A DNA stretch of 22,596 bases from a virus (IMGVR_UViG_3300027849_000064:1-22596), one strand, 5' to 3'. Shown: positions 13,578 through 21,967, numbered from the stretch's first letter. Notes: generated by a model from the letters alone, not told the origin. Made by a program: numbers and translations.

Positions 13578-15086
13578 CTATATATCTCCTTCAAATCTGA
13601 CTATTTTAATATTATAATCAAATTTTTCTTGTCTATATATTGCTTGGCGGGCCTTACCGTGTTTATAAAGGTAATTATCCCATTCACTTGTTCTTATATT
13701 ATCTACAAAATCTACTATTAATACCTTATCTTTGGATGAATGTTGTCTTAATCCACGTCCAATTGACTGTCTTATAATTACTTCCGATTTGAAAGATTCC
13801 GTAAAGAAGATATTGTGTATCTTTTTAATTGAGATACCTGTTGAAAAGGTACCAAACGATGCGACAATAACAACTTCTTCTCCTGCTTCCATTTTCTTTT
13901 TGTATTCTTCCCTAATATCTTTGTCAGTTCCACCATCAACATAAAATACACGCTTATTACTTTCTTGTCTAAGCTTTTCATATATTTTTTTACCGTGTTC
14001 AATCCTGTGAAAAAGGACAAGACTATTCCTGGGTATTCTGGAAATAACGCTTGTAATAAAATTGAGACGACCTTCGTTGTTAATAACGAAATTCTGTTCC
14101 AATGAAAAAACGTCTTTACTATCATATTTATTTTGTGCAAGCTCTTGAAATGCTTGTCTTTGTTTATCTGTTGCATAGTTCATTTCAATAACTTTAACTA
14201 AACACTTTGCGATATGTCCTTGTTCTTGTAAGAAACTTGCCTTTACTTCACTAATCACTGGGCCGGTCTGGCTCATTAGTGTTAGTTTATCTAAAGTACC
14301 ATCCTTAGGTATTGTACCTGATAGCCCATATTTATATTGAGCGTTTGTACATTTTTGTAGGATTGTTTTAATTGAAGCACTTTTTGCTTTGTGAGTTTCA
14401 TCAACTATAACTGCATCAAATTGTTCAAAATATTCCTTGTCTTTTTTAACAAGAGATTGATATGTACCAATAATAACATTCTTATTGCTCTTGATCTTTT
14501 TACCTGCAAATATTTGTTGAATCTTTAAGTCAACCTTATTCATATAATTATAGTCATGAAAATCTTCATGTGCCTGTAATACTAAAGAAACATTAGGTAC
14601 TATAAATAGTATCTTCTCAGCCTTTTTCTTTTCAAGCATATATGCTACGGTTAAAAAACTAATAAGTGTCTTTCCTGCTGATGTTGCAAGCTCCGCTAGA
14701 CACTTTCTAAATTTAAGTATATTATATGCAGTTTCTATCTGATAGTCCCTTGGCGTTATCTCTGCACCATCGAAGAACTTAAGAGCCCACTCCTCAAAGG
14801 CTTCTGCGTTAATATCTGGATCAATTAAACGTTTAATTCCGTTTATTTGTACCTCTATTTTATAATCTTTACAAATCTGAATTACATATCTCCACAATCC
14901 AGCTGGAATCCATTTGTCATCTTTAATATAAGAGACATATCCATCCCACACTCCTCGCTTTACTAACGGATTAAATCTCCAACTGTCGATACGTTTCGTC
15001 AGGGAGATTGTAGTCTGTTCTAATTCAAGTTCAGTAGCATCATCAATTCGTAAAAATTGATTATCGTCTGTTAATGTTAGTATCAA
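13578..15086 (-). CDS. uvsW: UvsW-type superfamily 2 helicase
   Basis: The 502-residue protein matches T4 UvsW in length (about 503) and layout. Residues 1-105 form the small N-terminal domain (FNPLVKRGVWDGYVSYI is typical). The helicase core follows with PRDYQ (112-116, Q-motif region), Walker A ATSAGKT (134-140), DETH (229-232), GLSGT (254-258) and, near the end, RQSIGRGLR (motif VI). UvsW unwinds branched DNA and R-loops, moves branches and, in T4, switches replication from origin to recombination mode. It follows uvsY by 18 bases, the same neighbours as in T4, which strengthens both calls. It is intact. The packaged polyprotein gene begins 37 bases downstream. Confidence 0.95.
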   Translation of the reverse strand: MILTLTDDNQFLRIDDATELELEQTTISLTKRIDSWRFNPLVKRGVWDGYVSYIKDDKWIPAGLWRYVIQICKDYKIEVQINGIKRLIDPDINAEAFEEWALKFFDGAEITPRDYQIETAYNILKFRKCLAELATSAGKTLISFLTVAYMLEKKKAEKILFIVPNVSLVLQAHEDFHDYNYMNKVDLKIQQIFAGKKIKSNKNVIIGTYQSLVKKDKEYFEQFDAVIVDETHKAKSASIKTILQKCTNAQYKYGLSGTIPKDGTLDKLTLMSQTGPVISEVKASFLQEQGHIAKCLVKVIEMNYATDKQRQAFQELAQNKYDSKDVFSLEQNFVINNEGRLNFITSVISRIPRNSLVLFHRIEHGKKIYEKLRQESNKRVFYVDGGTDKDIREEYKKKMEAGEEVVIVASFGTFSTGISIKKIHNIFFTESFKSEVIIRQSIGRGLRQHSSKDKVLIVDFVDNIRTSEWDNYLYKHGKARQAIYRQEKFDYNIKIVRFEGDI

Positions 15087-15104
15087 TTATCATTGAACTA
15101 TTTT

Positions 15105-15533
15105 TTATATTCTTGACATATCAAGGCGATTCTTTATTGCAAAGCCCATATTATCAAGAGTCTTCACAGAAGCTTCAATAAAGCTTTTCTGCGTTTCTAG
15201 TAAATCATACAGCTGTTTATCATCTGCAAGATCTGCTTCTAGAAATCTTTCTCTTTGTTTGTCGGTTAGTTTATAATCATACTGATAATATTCTATCCAC
15301 TTTTGTTTGTATTTTTGATCAACTGTTCCTTTTTGTGCTCTCATCTTATTAGACATTGAAGCAAGTTGTTCAACTAATATTTGCCTATAACTTAATGTAT
15401 ATGCACTAACTTCCTCAAGTTCAATACCCTTCTTTAAATTAACGGTAAGTTCTTTTATTTTATCAGTCCAGTCTATTCTCTGTTTACCGAGATACTCATC
15501 TAATTTAAGGATCTTTTCTTTTAAGTCTGCCAT
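15105..15533 (-). CDS. uvsY: UvsY-like recombination mediator
   Basis: The 142-residue, highly charged helical protein has a C-terminal end (LDNMGFAIKNRLDMSRI) that closely resembles the end of T4 UvsY (IKSRGFAIKHIQDMRAF). Length is close to T4 UvsY (137). UvsY helps load the UvsX recombinase onto DNA covered by gp32, so it works with the gp32 encoded nearby; uvsX itself is not in this window. The N-terminal two thirds is diverged from T4. Its position directly before uvsW matches T4 gene order. The call rests on the C-terminal motif plus synteny. Confidence 0.8.
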   Translation of the reverse strand: MADLKEKILKLDEYLGKQRIDWTDKIKELTVNLKKGIELEEVSAYTLSYRQILVEQLASMSNKMRAQKGTVDQKYKQKWIEYYQYDYKLTDKQRERFLEADLADDKQLYDLLETQKSFIEASVKTLDNMGFAIKNRLDMSRI

Positions 15534-15544
15534 GTATTGTTTAA

Positions 15545-15772
15545 TTAAAAAAGTTGATTGTTATTCTTATTCTTAGTTTGTTTAATATAAATGCTAGTAC
15601 CTATTTTCTTTTTAAATTTAGGTTCTGACATTATAATATTCTTTTCATCATAATTTAAAACAGAGTTTCTGTTAAAGCTTAATAGTAGCTTTATATTCTT
15701 TCTACTCCTTCGATCGTTTTCAAAGTCTTCAAACTCCTGATCTATCATTGTATTAATATCTATATTTTTCAT
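15545..15772 (-). CDS. Small basic hypothetical protein (75 aa)
   Basis: The 75-residue protein starts MKNIDINTMIDQEFEDFEND, then becomes strongly basic (RRSRKNIKLLL, then KFKKKIGTSIYIKQTKNKNN). I do not recognise a family. Its ATG overlaps the TGA of the primase gene (ATGA), so translation is probably coupled, and uvsY starts 12 bases downstream. The acidic head and basic tail, together with its place between a primase and a recombination mediator, would suit a small DNA-transaction or protein-binding role, but that is only inferred from context. Confidence 0.65.
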   Translation of the reverse strand: MKNIDINTMIDQEFEDFENDRRSRKNIKLLLSFNRNSVLNYDEKNIIMSEPKFKKKIGTSIYIKQTKNKNNNQLF

Positions 15773-16896
15773 AAGAAATAAGCATCTAGTTTTGAATTAC
15801 TAAAATATTTAGGTAGATGTTTTATACACCCATCTTTTAAATAATATGCAACTCTAACCAAATCATTTAAGTCACCTATTTCCTTAGGATATTTATCTCT
15901 ATTTTTTTTATCCATATTATCGAGATACTTTTCCCATTTAATATCTAACTTAGTTTCGCTAAAGAATTTACCCCACATAAAGATCTCTTTATTTCTACGT
16001 AGTTTTTGCATCATCTTTTCTTTACCAGTTTTATCGTTATCAAACATATAGCGTATTGTTGGTATCTCATCAAATTCCTCTGTTGATCTACCAGCTGTTG
16101 CAAGTCCTATACTATTTTGCATAAACATCGCATCAATAGGTCCTTCGAACATTGTAACTGTTCTTTGAAAATCAACTTGTAATATTCCAAACAGTGTAGA
16201 TATTTTCTTTAAACTAATTAGCTCATCTTCAACTACATTTAACTCTTTACCTTGATCTTGATATATTCTTTCAATATCATATGTTAGGTATCTTGCACTT
16301 TTATATTTAGATAGAGCTCTGGTTTGAAATCCAATTACTTTATTATTTGGAGCCATATTTAATACAACCATTCTCTTGTCTTTAGGAGAATACATAAAAT
16401 TATCTAACTTATGAGATAACATACGTCCTCTTAAATAAAAATAACCTGGACTTCCTGGTTCTATTTCAACATAACCGAATGCTTTAGTAAGTTCTTGCTT
16501 GGTTGGTGCTAAATCATATATTCTTTTAAATACATCGTGTTCTAAAACTTCAACAGAATTAGATTGAACTCTATGATCTTGTATAAAATCAATAACTGCA
16601 ATAGAATCTTCACGATCTTTAAAACCGATATGATGATCTTTTAATAATGAATAAACATCACCATGTTCCGAACAGTTAAAACAATGAAATTGCAAACTAT
16701 CCCAATAGATATTCCCTCTCTTTTTATGAGTATCTGTTGTTGAGTCTCCACAATAAGGACATGCTAACGTTAATCTACCTGGCATTTCCTTAAGCATTTG
16801 CTTATTATGATCTCGATGTTGTGTTGTTGCAACTTGCTTTACAAGACTTCTAATTTTTGATTTTAATGCTTCATCTATCTTAGTTGATACGGCCAT
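15769..16896 (-). CDS. 61: DnaG-type DNA primase (functional counterpart of T4 gp61)
   Basis: The 375-residue protein has an N-terminal zinc ribbon with two CxxC pairs (ACPYCG at 45-50 and CFNC at 72-75). The catalytic TOPRIM region follows with MFEGPIDAMFM (Glu251) and YMFDNDKTG (Asp286 and Asp288). These are the metal-binding residues of DnaG-like primases, which make RNA primers for lagging-strand synthesis together with a replicative helicase (gp41 in T4, not in this window). It is slightly longer than T4 gp61 (about 342). It sits between gp32 and uvsY, inside the replication block. The leader is AT-rich without a Shine-Dalgarno sequence. An intact enzyme is likely. Confidence 0.9.
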   Translation of the reverse strand: MAVSTKIDEALKSKIRSLVKQVATTQHRDHNKQMLKEMPGRLTLACPYCGDSTTDTHKKRGNIYWDSLQFHCFNCSEHGDVYSLLKDHHIGFKDREDSIAVIDFIQDHRVQSNSVEVLEHDVFKRIYDLAPTKQELTKAFGYVEIEPGSPGYFYLRGRMLSHKLDNFMYSPKDKRMVVLNMAPNNKVIGFQTRALSKYKSARYLTYDIERIYQDQGKELNVVEDELISLKKISTLFGILQVDFQRTVTMFEGPIDAMFMQNSIGLATAGRSTEEFDEIPTIRYMFDNDKTGKEKMMQKLRRNKEIFMWGKFFSETKLDIKWEKYLDNMDKKNRDKYPKEIGDLNDLVRVAYYLKDGCIKHLPKYFSNSKLDAYFL

Positions 16897-16937
16897 TCAT
16901 TATATTTTTAATATGATTATACTTATTTAAAACAAAG

Positions 16938-16975
16938 AAAGGGCCCTGAGCAGGTTATATGCATAAGGGCCCTTT
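16938..16975 (-). terminator. Strong GGGCCC hairpin terminator after gene 32
   Basis: AAAGGGCCCT (16938-16947) pairs perfectly with AGGGCCCTTT (16966-16975) around an 18-base loop. On the minus strand it is followed by CTTTGTTTTAAA. It lies 24 bases beyond the gp32 stop and before the primase start, so it can end or attenuate gene 32 transcripts, letting gp32 be made in excess over primase. Its GGGCCC core also occurs in the gene 32 leader at 17971-17987. Confidence 0.75.
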
Positions 16976-16999
16976 GTATTTTAATGTATTAATTCTGTC

Positions 17000-17908
17000 T
17001 TAAATATCTAAGTCATTTAGAAAAGAATCTAGATCATCACTGCTATCAACACTCGATGTAGGAGTTGATACACTTTCAGCTACTGCTTCAGCAACAGGTG
17101 CAGCTGTCTTTTTAGGAACTGCTTTAACTGCTGGTTTCGAAACCACTGAGTCTAATGAATCTCCTGGGTTTAAGTATTGTCTAAGAATTCCATTTACGAA
17201 ATCTCTTGCATCACCATCCCATACTTTATATTGATAAGGCTCTAAAGATGGAGCATTGTCTAACTCTTCTTTAATCACTGCCATACCTTCCTTAGTTCTT
17301 TCAGCTGGAGTACCACTTAAATCGATAGCACTATTAGATGATGAGAATTTAGAAGTATCATAGTTGTTATATTCTCCTTGACGAGTAATTACTAATTCAA
17401 AATTCTTTCCTGCAAATAGGTCAAATACTTGAGTTGGTTCACCAAAGTTTGGCTTTAATTCTGCATCAATTTTCTCTTTGATCTTATATCCAAACTTGTA
17501 GATAAGGTATGTACCTTCTAGTTCTGGATTTTGTGGATCTTTAATTACTTTAATAAGTGAGTAATATTGCTCACGTCTTTTTAGTTTTTCACTCATCTTA
17601 CGATCAACTGCTGAGTCACTATTACGTAACTTGAAAAATACTTCCGCAATTGGACATGATTCTCCAACAGAACTAGGTGAGTCGACTAATCGACCGTTAC
17701 CTGATGCATCTGTTAACCAGTGTACGTACTTTTTTACTAATGAGTTTCTTGGGTTTTCTGGATTAGGAACAAAACGTACTAGCGCTTTATAGGTTCCATC
17801 TTTTCCTTGATCTGCACTTGGCTTGTATAATACATCCGTTCTTGTGCTTTTTGCTTCGTGGGTTTCAACATCGCTTACGCTTAAGTTGAAAATGTCAAAT
17901 TCTGCCAT
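17000..17908 (-). CDS. 32: gp32-type single-stranded DNA-binding protein
   Basis: The 302-residue protein is the size of T4 gp32 (301) and follows its plan. A basic N-terminal segment has KSTRTD (20-25), like the LAST motif. The OB-type core includes KYVHW (60-64), REQYYSLIKVIKDPQNPELEG (112-132) and YKFGYKIKEKID (137-148), matching the T4 stretch ending in KYRFGKKIWDKI. The tail is acidic and Ser/Asp-rich (SSDDLDSFLNDLDI), the part that contacts partner proteins. T4 gp32 holds zinc with one His and three Cys; here His63 and one Cys (85) remain, so the zinc site appears lost. The gene has a leader of about 146 bases with palindromes and its own terminator, suggesting separate control. Confidence 0.93.
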   Translation of the reverse strand: MAEFDIFNLSVSDVETHEAKSTRTDVLYKPSADQGKDGTYKALVRFVPNPENPRNSLVKKYVHWLTDASGNGRLVDSPSSVGESCPIAEVFFKLRNSDSAVDRKMSEKLKRREQYYSLIKVIKDPQNPELEGTYLIYKFGYKIKEKIDAELKPNFGEPTQVFDLFAGKNFELVITRQGEYNNYDTSKFSSSNSAIDLSGTPAERTKEGMAVIKEELDNAPSLEPYQYKVWDGDARDFVNGILRQYLNPGDSLDSVVSKPAVKAVPKKTAAPVAEAVAESVSTPTSSVDSSDDLDSFLNDLDI

Positions 17909-18054
17909 TTCTTTAAATCTTTTAATTCGTTAATTTTCGTTAAATTGGTTATCTGTTAAACTTTGAGTTCTTTAAGGGCCCTTTAAATAAACTTACAAGA
18001 GTTATATAGAGAAACTTTAAAAGGTTTCAATTATAACTAATATATTTATTCTTT
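17909..18054 (-). promoter_or_regulatory. Gene 32 leader with GGGCCC palindrome
   Basis: This 146-base gap precedes gene 32. It contains the perfect palindrome AAGGGCCCTT (17974-17983, within 17971-17987) and an imperfect inverted repeat, GAAAC...GTTTC, at 18011-18028. In T4, gp32 represses its own translation by binding a structured leader. A similar role here is possible, but a pseudoknot like that of T4 was not identified by eye. The GGGCCC of the leader could pair with either arm of the terminator stem at 16938-16975. No confident promoter was found. Confidence 0.4.
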
Positions 18055-18240
18055 TTATTTTGGGAAGGTATATACTGATCCTACGGTGTCAACCCATGTA
18101 TGCTTGGCATGTTTGTATTTATATAGTCCGGCTTTGTTTAATATATTAACCATTTCTGATTCTTCTATTAAGGCACTATCAGTCATTATTTGTAGTGTTG
18201 TTTTAAGCTCCATGAGCCTAGAAGTAGGTATTGCTTGCAT
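18055..18240 (-). CDS. Small hypothetical protein (61 aa)
   Basis: The 61-residue protein starts MQAIPTSRLMELKTTLQIMT and ends HTWVDTVGSVYTFPK. It has a probable pair of helices followed by a short beta-like tail with Trp and Tyr. I do not recognise a family. It lies between the RuvC-like gene (75-base gap, AT-rich, nothing else seen in it) and the gene 32 leader. A plus-strand frame at 18086-18280 overlaps it but has no support from context. The call rests on strand, position and a clean start. Confidence 0.55.
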   Translation of the reverse strand: MQAIPTSRLMELKTTLQIMTDSALIEESEMVNILNKAGLYKYKHAKHTWVDTVGSVYTFPK

Positions 18241-18315
18241 GCTTTCTTTTTTATTTATTAAATTATTTTACTATTCTTGAAACTTTATTCCCAACCTGTA
18301 GTATAATTAAAGTAT

Positions 18316-18975
18316 TTAAAGCTTCGGGTTAAATAGCGTTCTAGCTAGGTGATTTAAGAAGTAAGCATCAACCAAATCATCCAACGGCTTAGGGACTCTC
18401 GTAACTTCCCCAATATTATCTTTACAGTATTTATGGAGTTCTGAGTTTTCCAAAGAAGGATCATCAAGAACGTTCTCTAAGAATTTAAGCCATAACTGGT
18501 CTTTCTTCATATTACCCTTACCCGCATGTTTCTTGATTGTAGATGGTGCAACTGTTAAGATATCTAAGACTTCAAGTCTCGACATTAGTTCCATCTTTAA
18601 GATAGCAGCACCAGCCGCCATGTCTATTATATTATTAGTACCCGCGGAAGAACCATAAGAAGATCCTTCAAACGCTATAACATATTGTTCTTTAGAATCG
18701 GTTACTCCAATAATAAAATTAATAATGTCATCAGCAGTCTTCATGTGTCGTTGAACCTTTATCATCTCACTCTTTGAGTAAGCTTCATTGTTAGTCCAAT
18801 CAGGCTGATACGACATTTGAACACCATCAAGCATATTAAGCTCTTCCTGCATCCTTTGTTCTTTTTTAGTTCCAGTCTTTGGTTTTAAATAACCAATAAA
18901 ATTATACTTGTTATCCTCTGTGTAAATACAGATTCCTGGTGAATTTAAAGAAAAGTCAATTGTTACGTATATCAT
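18316..18975 (-). CDS. RuvC-like Holliday junction resolvase
   Basis: The 219-residue protein shows the RNase H-fold pattern of RuvC-type nucleases. MIYVTIDFSLNSPGICIY supplies the first Asp (7), VIAFEGSSYGSS the Glu (103), VAPSTIKKHAGKGNMKKDQL the basic P-x-x-x-KK-x-x-x-GKGN segment (142-160), and KPLDDLVDAYFL the final acidic residues (Asp199/200 and 203). Such enzymes cut four-way junctions in branched replicating DNA before packaging. T4 uses the unrelated endonuclease VII (gp49) for this job, so this would be a different solution. Its ATG directly abuts the stop of the 122-residue gene. It heads the replication and recombination block. Confidence 0.85.
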   Translation of the reverse strand: MIYVTIDFSLNSPGICIYTEDNKYNFIGYLKPKTGTKKEQRMQEELNMLDGVQMSYQPDWTNNEAYSKSEMIKVQRHMKTADDIINFIIGVTDSKEQYVIAFEGSSYGSSAGTNNIIDMAAGAAILKMELMSRLEVLDILTVAPSTIKKHAGKGNMKKDQLWLKFLENVLDDPSLENSELHKYCKDNIGEVTRVPKPLDDLVDAYFLNHLARTLFNPKL

Positions 18976-19344
18976 TTATATAGATTTACCGATTGCAGCA
19001 CCTAAAGCGGCTCCGACTAATCGTGAAGTTAACATGTTATAAAATACTCCTTTTTCAATACCTAATACTTTAGCAATTGTTTTACCGATTGTTTTACCTA
19101 AAGCAAAACCTGTTAAACCACCAAATATAGATCCGAATAAACCTTCATTAGTTATCTCTCCATCAAATCTATCCATATCAAACGTACCATCTTCGTTCCT
19201 GTATTCAGAAACAAATTCTTCTAAAGCAGTGTCTACCTTTTCTTCTAGTTCAACGGTCCATTCAGTCTGTAATGACTCTTGTAATATTGTAAGTTCTTGG
19301 TCAGTTGCATTTGCTTCTGACATGTAGTCTAAAAATGTTTTCAT
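18976..19344 (-). CDS. Putative packaged pro-protein with glycine-zipper, fusion-peptide-like C-terminus
   Basis: The 122-residue protein begins MKTFLDYMSEANATDQ, a close match in layout to the T4 internal-protein targeting peptide MKTYQEFIAEA, with a protease-type site MSE/A at 10. Residues 12-64 are acidic and helical. A second candidate site, ITNE/G at 67, would release a 55-residue C-terminal piece that starts GLFGSIFGGLTGFALGKTIG and ends LVGAALGAAIGKSI. This piece is hydrophobic, basic and rich in GxxxG-type spacing, so it probably inserts into membranes or self-associates. Its new N-terminus resembles viral fusion peptides (influenza HA2: GLFGAIAGFI). It lies between the tail-tube-like gene and the resolvase. 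Packaging, cutting and membrane action are inferred; the site with Thr at P3 is less canonical. Confidence 0.75.
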   Translation of the reverse strand: MKTFLDYMSEANATDQELTILQESLQTEWTVELEEKVDTALEEFVSEYRNEDGTFDMDRFDGEITNEGLFGSIFGGLTGFALGKTIGKTIAKVLGIEKGVFYNMLTSRLVGAALGAAIGKSI

Positions 19345-19358
19345 ATAATTATATATCT

Positions 19359-19910
19359 TTAATCTATTTCTAACTTTAAGTTAAATTTATTATAATAGAA
19401 GTTAAGTGTGAATGTATTAAATTCTGCAATGTTTGAACTCATGTTTAATTCAAGTTCAGTTATTGAATTCATAATTGGCTTTTCAAAAACAGCACTCATT
19501 ACATGGATCCCTTCAGCATCTAATATCTGTAATTTTAAATCATCTAAGAAAGGTTTTCTAATATCCTTTGAATAATAATATAATAAAGTGTCTTGCATTA
19601 TCCAATAGTTAATAAAACCATCTAACAATTGCATTTCTATTGTGAATTGTCTTTCAATAGTATTTTGGATTGGCACCGAACCTCTGTGATACGTTATAGT
19701 TCCATCATTAGGTGCTTGTTCAATAGGATCAAACGATAATCCTGGAAGTGCAACACCTTGTATAGAATAATTAATAAAGTCAATAGGCTCAGTTATTAAA
19801 TTACCGGGCATTCTATTTAAATACTTTCTATATTTGTCAGCAACTTCCTTAGGAACAAACGTTCTAGGAAACTTAAAGTTAAATAAATTATTTCTACTGT
19901 TTAATATCAT
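19359..19910 (-). CDS. Tail-tube-fold virion protein (T4 gp19-like)
   Basis: The 183-residue protein has the pattern of T4 gp19 and related tube proteins. After an N-terminal arm comes a strand with INYSIQGVALPGLSFDPIEQ (compare the T4 segment FQCKATALPAGIVEKIP). Then a beta-hairpin region leads to ERQFTIEMQLLDGFINYW. Near the end, SITELELN followed by FNTFTLNFYYN parallels the T4 end VGELQLDWDSNNEIQTFEVTL. Such proteins stack as hexameric rings to form the inner tube of contractile tails. It could instead be a related baseplate/tube initiator (gp54/gp48 type). Its start overlaps the stop of the 685-residue gene by one base (TAATG), so the two virion genes are coupled. Confidence 0.65.
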   Translation of the reverse strand: MILNSRNNLFNFKFPRTFVPKEVADKYRKYLNRMPGNLITEPIDFINYSIQGVALPGLSFDPIEQAPNDGTITYHRGSVPIQNTIERQFTIEMQLLDGFINYWIMQDTLLYYYSKDIRKPFLDDLKLQILDAEGIHVMSAVFEKPIMNSITELELNMSSNIAEFNTFTLNFYYNKFNLKLEID

Positions 19911-21967
19911 TATACGATTTTTACTTTTCCATAATACAACATAGACTCCGTTGCCCCATTCTTTAAATTAATATAGAATTTGTCAGGAGATGTATTAGTA
20001 TCTTTTTGATCAAATCTAGCTGCAGTAGCTTTGGTTACTTTAAATAAGACTTCTCCATTTCCTAAATCAATATCTGGGAAAGTAGGATCGTGATATATTT
20101 GTTGTTCTGTTACTCCACTCTTAATAATTAAAATAATATCCTCAGCATTAACTAAACTTATAGCCTCTAAACTATCTCCTTTAGGTTTTGCAATACTAAA
20201 TTTAATAAAGTTATCTGATACTTTAGAAAGTGTAATTTCTGTTTCTCCCTCGGCTTTATAATCTATTTCGTTTGTTGCAGCTATAGAAGTTGCTTCTAAA
20301 GTTACATTAGTTGAACCTGCCAAGATACCATAAGTATCTAAAGCTACTGAAACATATTTTGTTTCCCCAACTGCCGATTTAGATGAATTTATAAATTGAT
20401 TAAGTTCTCTATTTACCTCAGTATTCGATAGTTTGTTATATATTAGTGTTGGTCCGAAATTACCATTTAAGTTAATCTTAGACATTCTCTTTCCGTACTT
20501 CTTAGGTTTATTATAAACTAAAGATGCGTACTTTACTATTTGTGTATTATCTGTTTCATTATAGATCCTCATTGCAACTGTTAATAAAAAGTTACTTGAA
20601 ATTCCTGAATTTAAAATTACCGGTCTATATATTAGTGGATTATCAAAATTAGTGACTTGCACAAAGCTTGTTGAATAAGTGCTAAGATAATTTAAACCTA
20701 ATTGTTCACTTACTTCAACATCATAAAATACACTAACATCGTCTCCGGATTCTTGAATAATTCCATTGATATAGTTTTCAAATCCGGCAGTCGATCCATC
20801 CTTTGTTCCGAAGAATTCAAAGAAATCACCACTAGTTGATTCTCTTAAGTTAATTGCAATATCTACAAACTCATCTTCCTGCGATAGTGTTAAAGATTTT
20901 TGATCTGATATTTCTATATAATCATAGCCATCAACAGTTTTTACTGTTTCAATTAATCCTAATTCAATTTCGTAGTTACTTGATGTTATTAAACTATCTT
21001 GACCAGCTCCAAAGAATGTTGTTGCAAATTCTTCATTTTTTGCAGGGTCATTCATATGAATTAAAGATGGTACTTTAATTTCAATATATTTTGAGAAAGA
21101 ACTATCTGCTAGTGTAAATGGTTGAGGGTTTTGAACCTCATAGCTTGAAGAGTTTAAATATACTAAAGACGTAAAATATCCGTATTCTCCAGATTGTCTT
21201 TTTGCTTTTACTTTAAAATTAAAACCTTCATATCCTCTTCCACTAAATGAATATCCTGTTCTTAAGTGTAATCTAATAGTGTCATACCATACTGCTTGGA
21301 CTTCTGCAACCGGAACTACTGATAATGAAGAACTATTTGTTCCTAACCATTCAGCAGAATCTAAATAACTTAAATCATTTCCTAATAAAGCAAATGTTCC
21401 TTCGTTGCTTGTTGGTACTGCATAATATCTACCGCCCTCGCCCGGTGCAGTTTTAATAGTATTTCCTGTTTCTTGTAGTGGCTTTGCATATAATGAATTT
21501 GCTCTAGCTCCAACCGATATGATACCTCCAATAAATTCAGTAACACTTAAGTCTTTATAACTATAAGTATATTTTCCATCAGTGTTAGGTGAATATGTTA
21601 CTATTCCACTGTTGTGTGATTGCGCAACTCCATTAATATAAAATCCATTTAAATTATCAATAGAAGCATCATTAAGATCGAATTTATAAGTTAATCCGTT
21701 TTTTAATATTAATTCTCTAGCTGCAAAATTGTTAACGTATACATATCCATTTGCTATATTAACTGTAAAGTTAACAACATCAGATCCTAGTTCATGAATT
21801 AGCATTCTAGTTTTACTGTTGTTACCTGCTACTGTATTTAGATATTTTAATTGACTACCATTATCATCATTCTCAATCTTTACAGAGTCTACATTACTCT
21901 GATCGTGATAGATAAATTCTAATAGTACATCTTCGTCAAGTCTTGCAAATTTTGATGATAAAGCCAT
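19910..21967 (-). CDS. Large beta-rich virion structural protein (685 aa), tail or baseplate associated
   Basis: The 685-residue protein starts MALSSKFARLDEDVLLEFIY and is rich in Ser, Thr, Asn, Tyr and alternating hydrophobic residues throughout, as in beta-sheet phage tail and baseplate proteins. No enzymatic motif, transmembrane segment or protease-type site was seen. The N-terminal phrase resembles uncharacterised virion proteins of marine T4-like phages, from memory only. The C-terminal part (about 530-685) looks like one or two immunoglobulin-like strands-and-loops domains. The gene is coupled to the tail-tube-like gene by a one-base overlap. Candidate roles are a baseplate component, a tail-associated adhesin or a tail-fibre base; I cannot decide among them. 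Confidence 0.6.
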   Translation of the reverse strand: MALSSKFARLDEDVLLEFIYHDQSNVDSVKIENDDNGSQLKYLNTVAGNNSKTRMLIHELGSDVVNFTVNIANGYVYVNNFAARELILKNGLTYKFDLNDASIDNLNGFYINGVAQSHNSGIVTYSPNTDGKYTYSYKDLSVTEFIGGIISVGARANSLYAKPLQETGNTIKTAPGEGGRYYAVPTSNEGTFALLGNDLSYLDSAEWLGTNSSSLSVVPVAEVQAVWYDTIRLHLRTGYSFSGRGYEGFNFKVKAKRQSGEYGYFTSLVYLNSSSYEVQNPQPFTLADSSFSKYIEIKVPSLIHMNDPAKNEEFATTFFGAGQDSLITSSNYEIELGLIETVKTVDGYDYIEISDQKSLTLSQEDEFVDIAINLRESTSGDFFEFFGTKDGSTAGFENYINGIIQESGDDVSVFYDVEVSEQLGLNYLSTYSTSFVQVTNFDNPLIYRPVILNSGISSNFLLTVAMRIYNETDNTQIVKYASLVYNKPKKYGKRMSKINLNGNFGPTLIYNKLSNTEVNRELNQFINSSKSAVGETKYVSVALDTYGILAGSTNVTLEATSIAATNEIDYKAEGETEITLSKVSDNFIKFSIAKPKGDSLEAISLVNAEDIILIIKSGVTEQQIYHDPTFPDIDLGNGEVLFKVTKATAARFDQKDTNTSPDKFYINLKNGATESMLYYGKVKIV

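Noticed and set aside
13778-14176. Minus-strand frame of 132 residues inside uvsW
   Set aside because: It overlaps helicase motifs of an intact UvsW in another frame and has no recognisable content.
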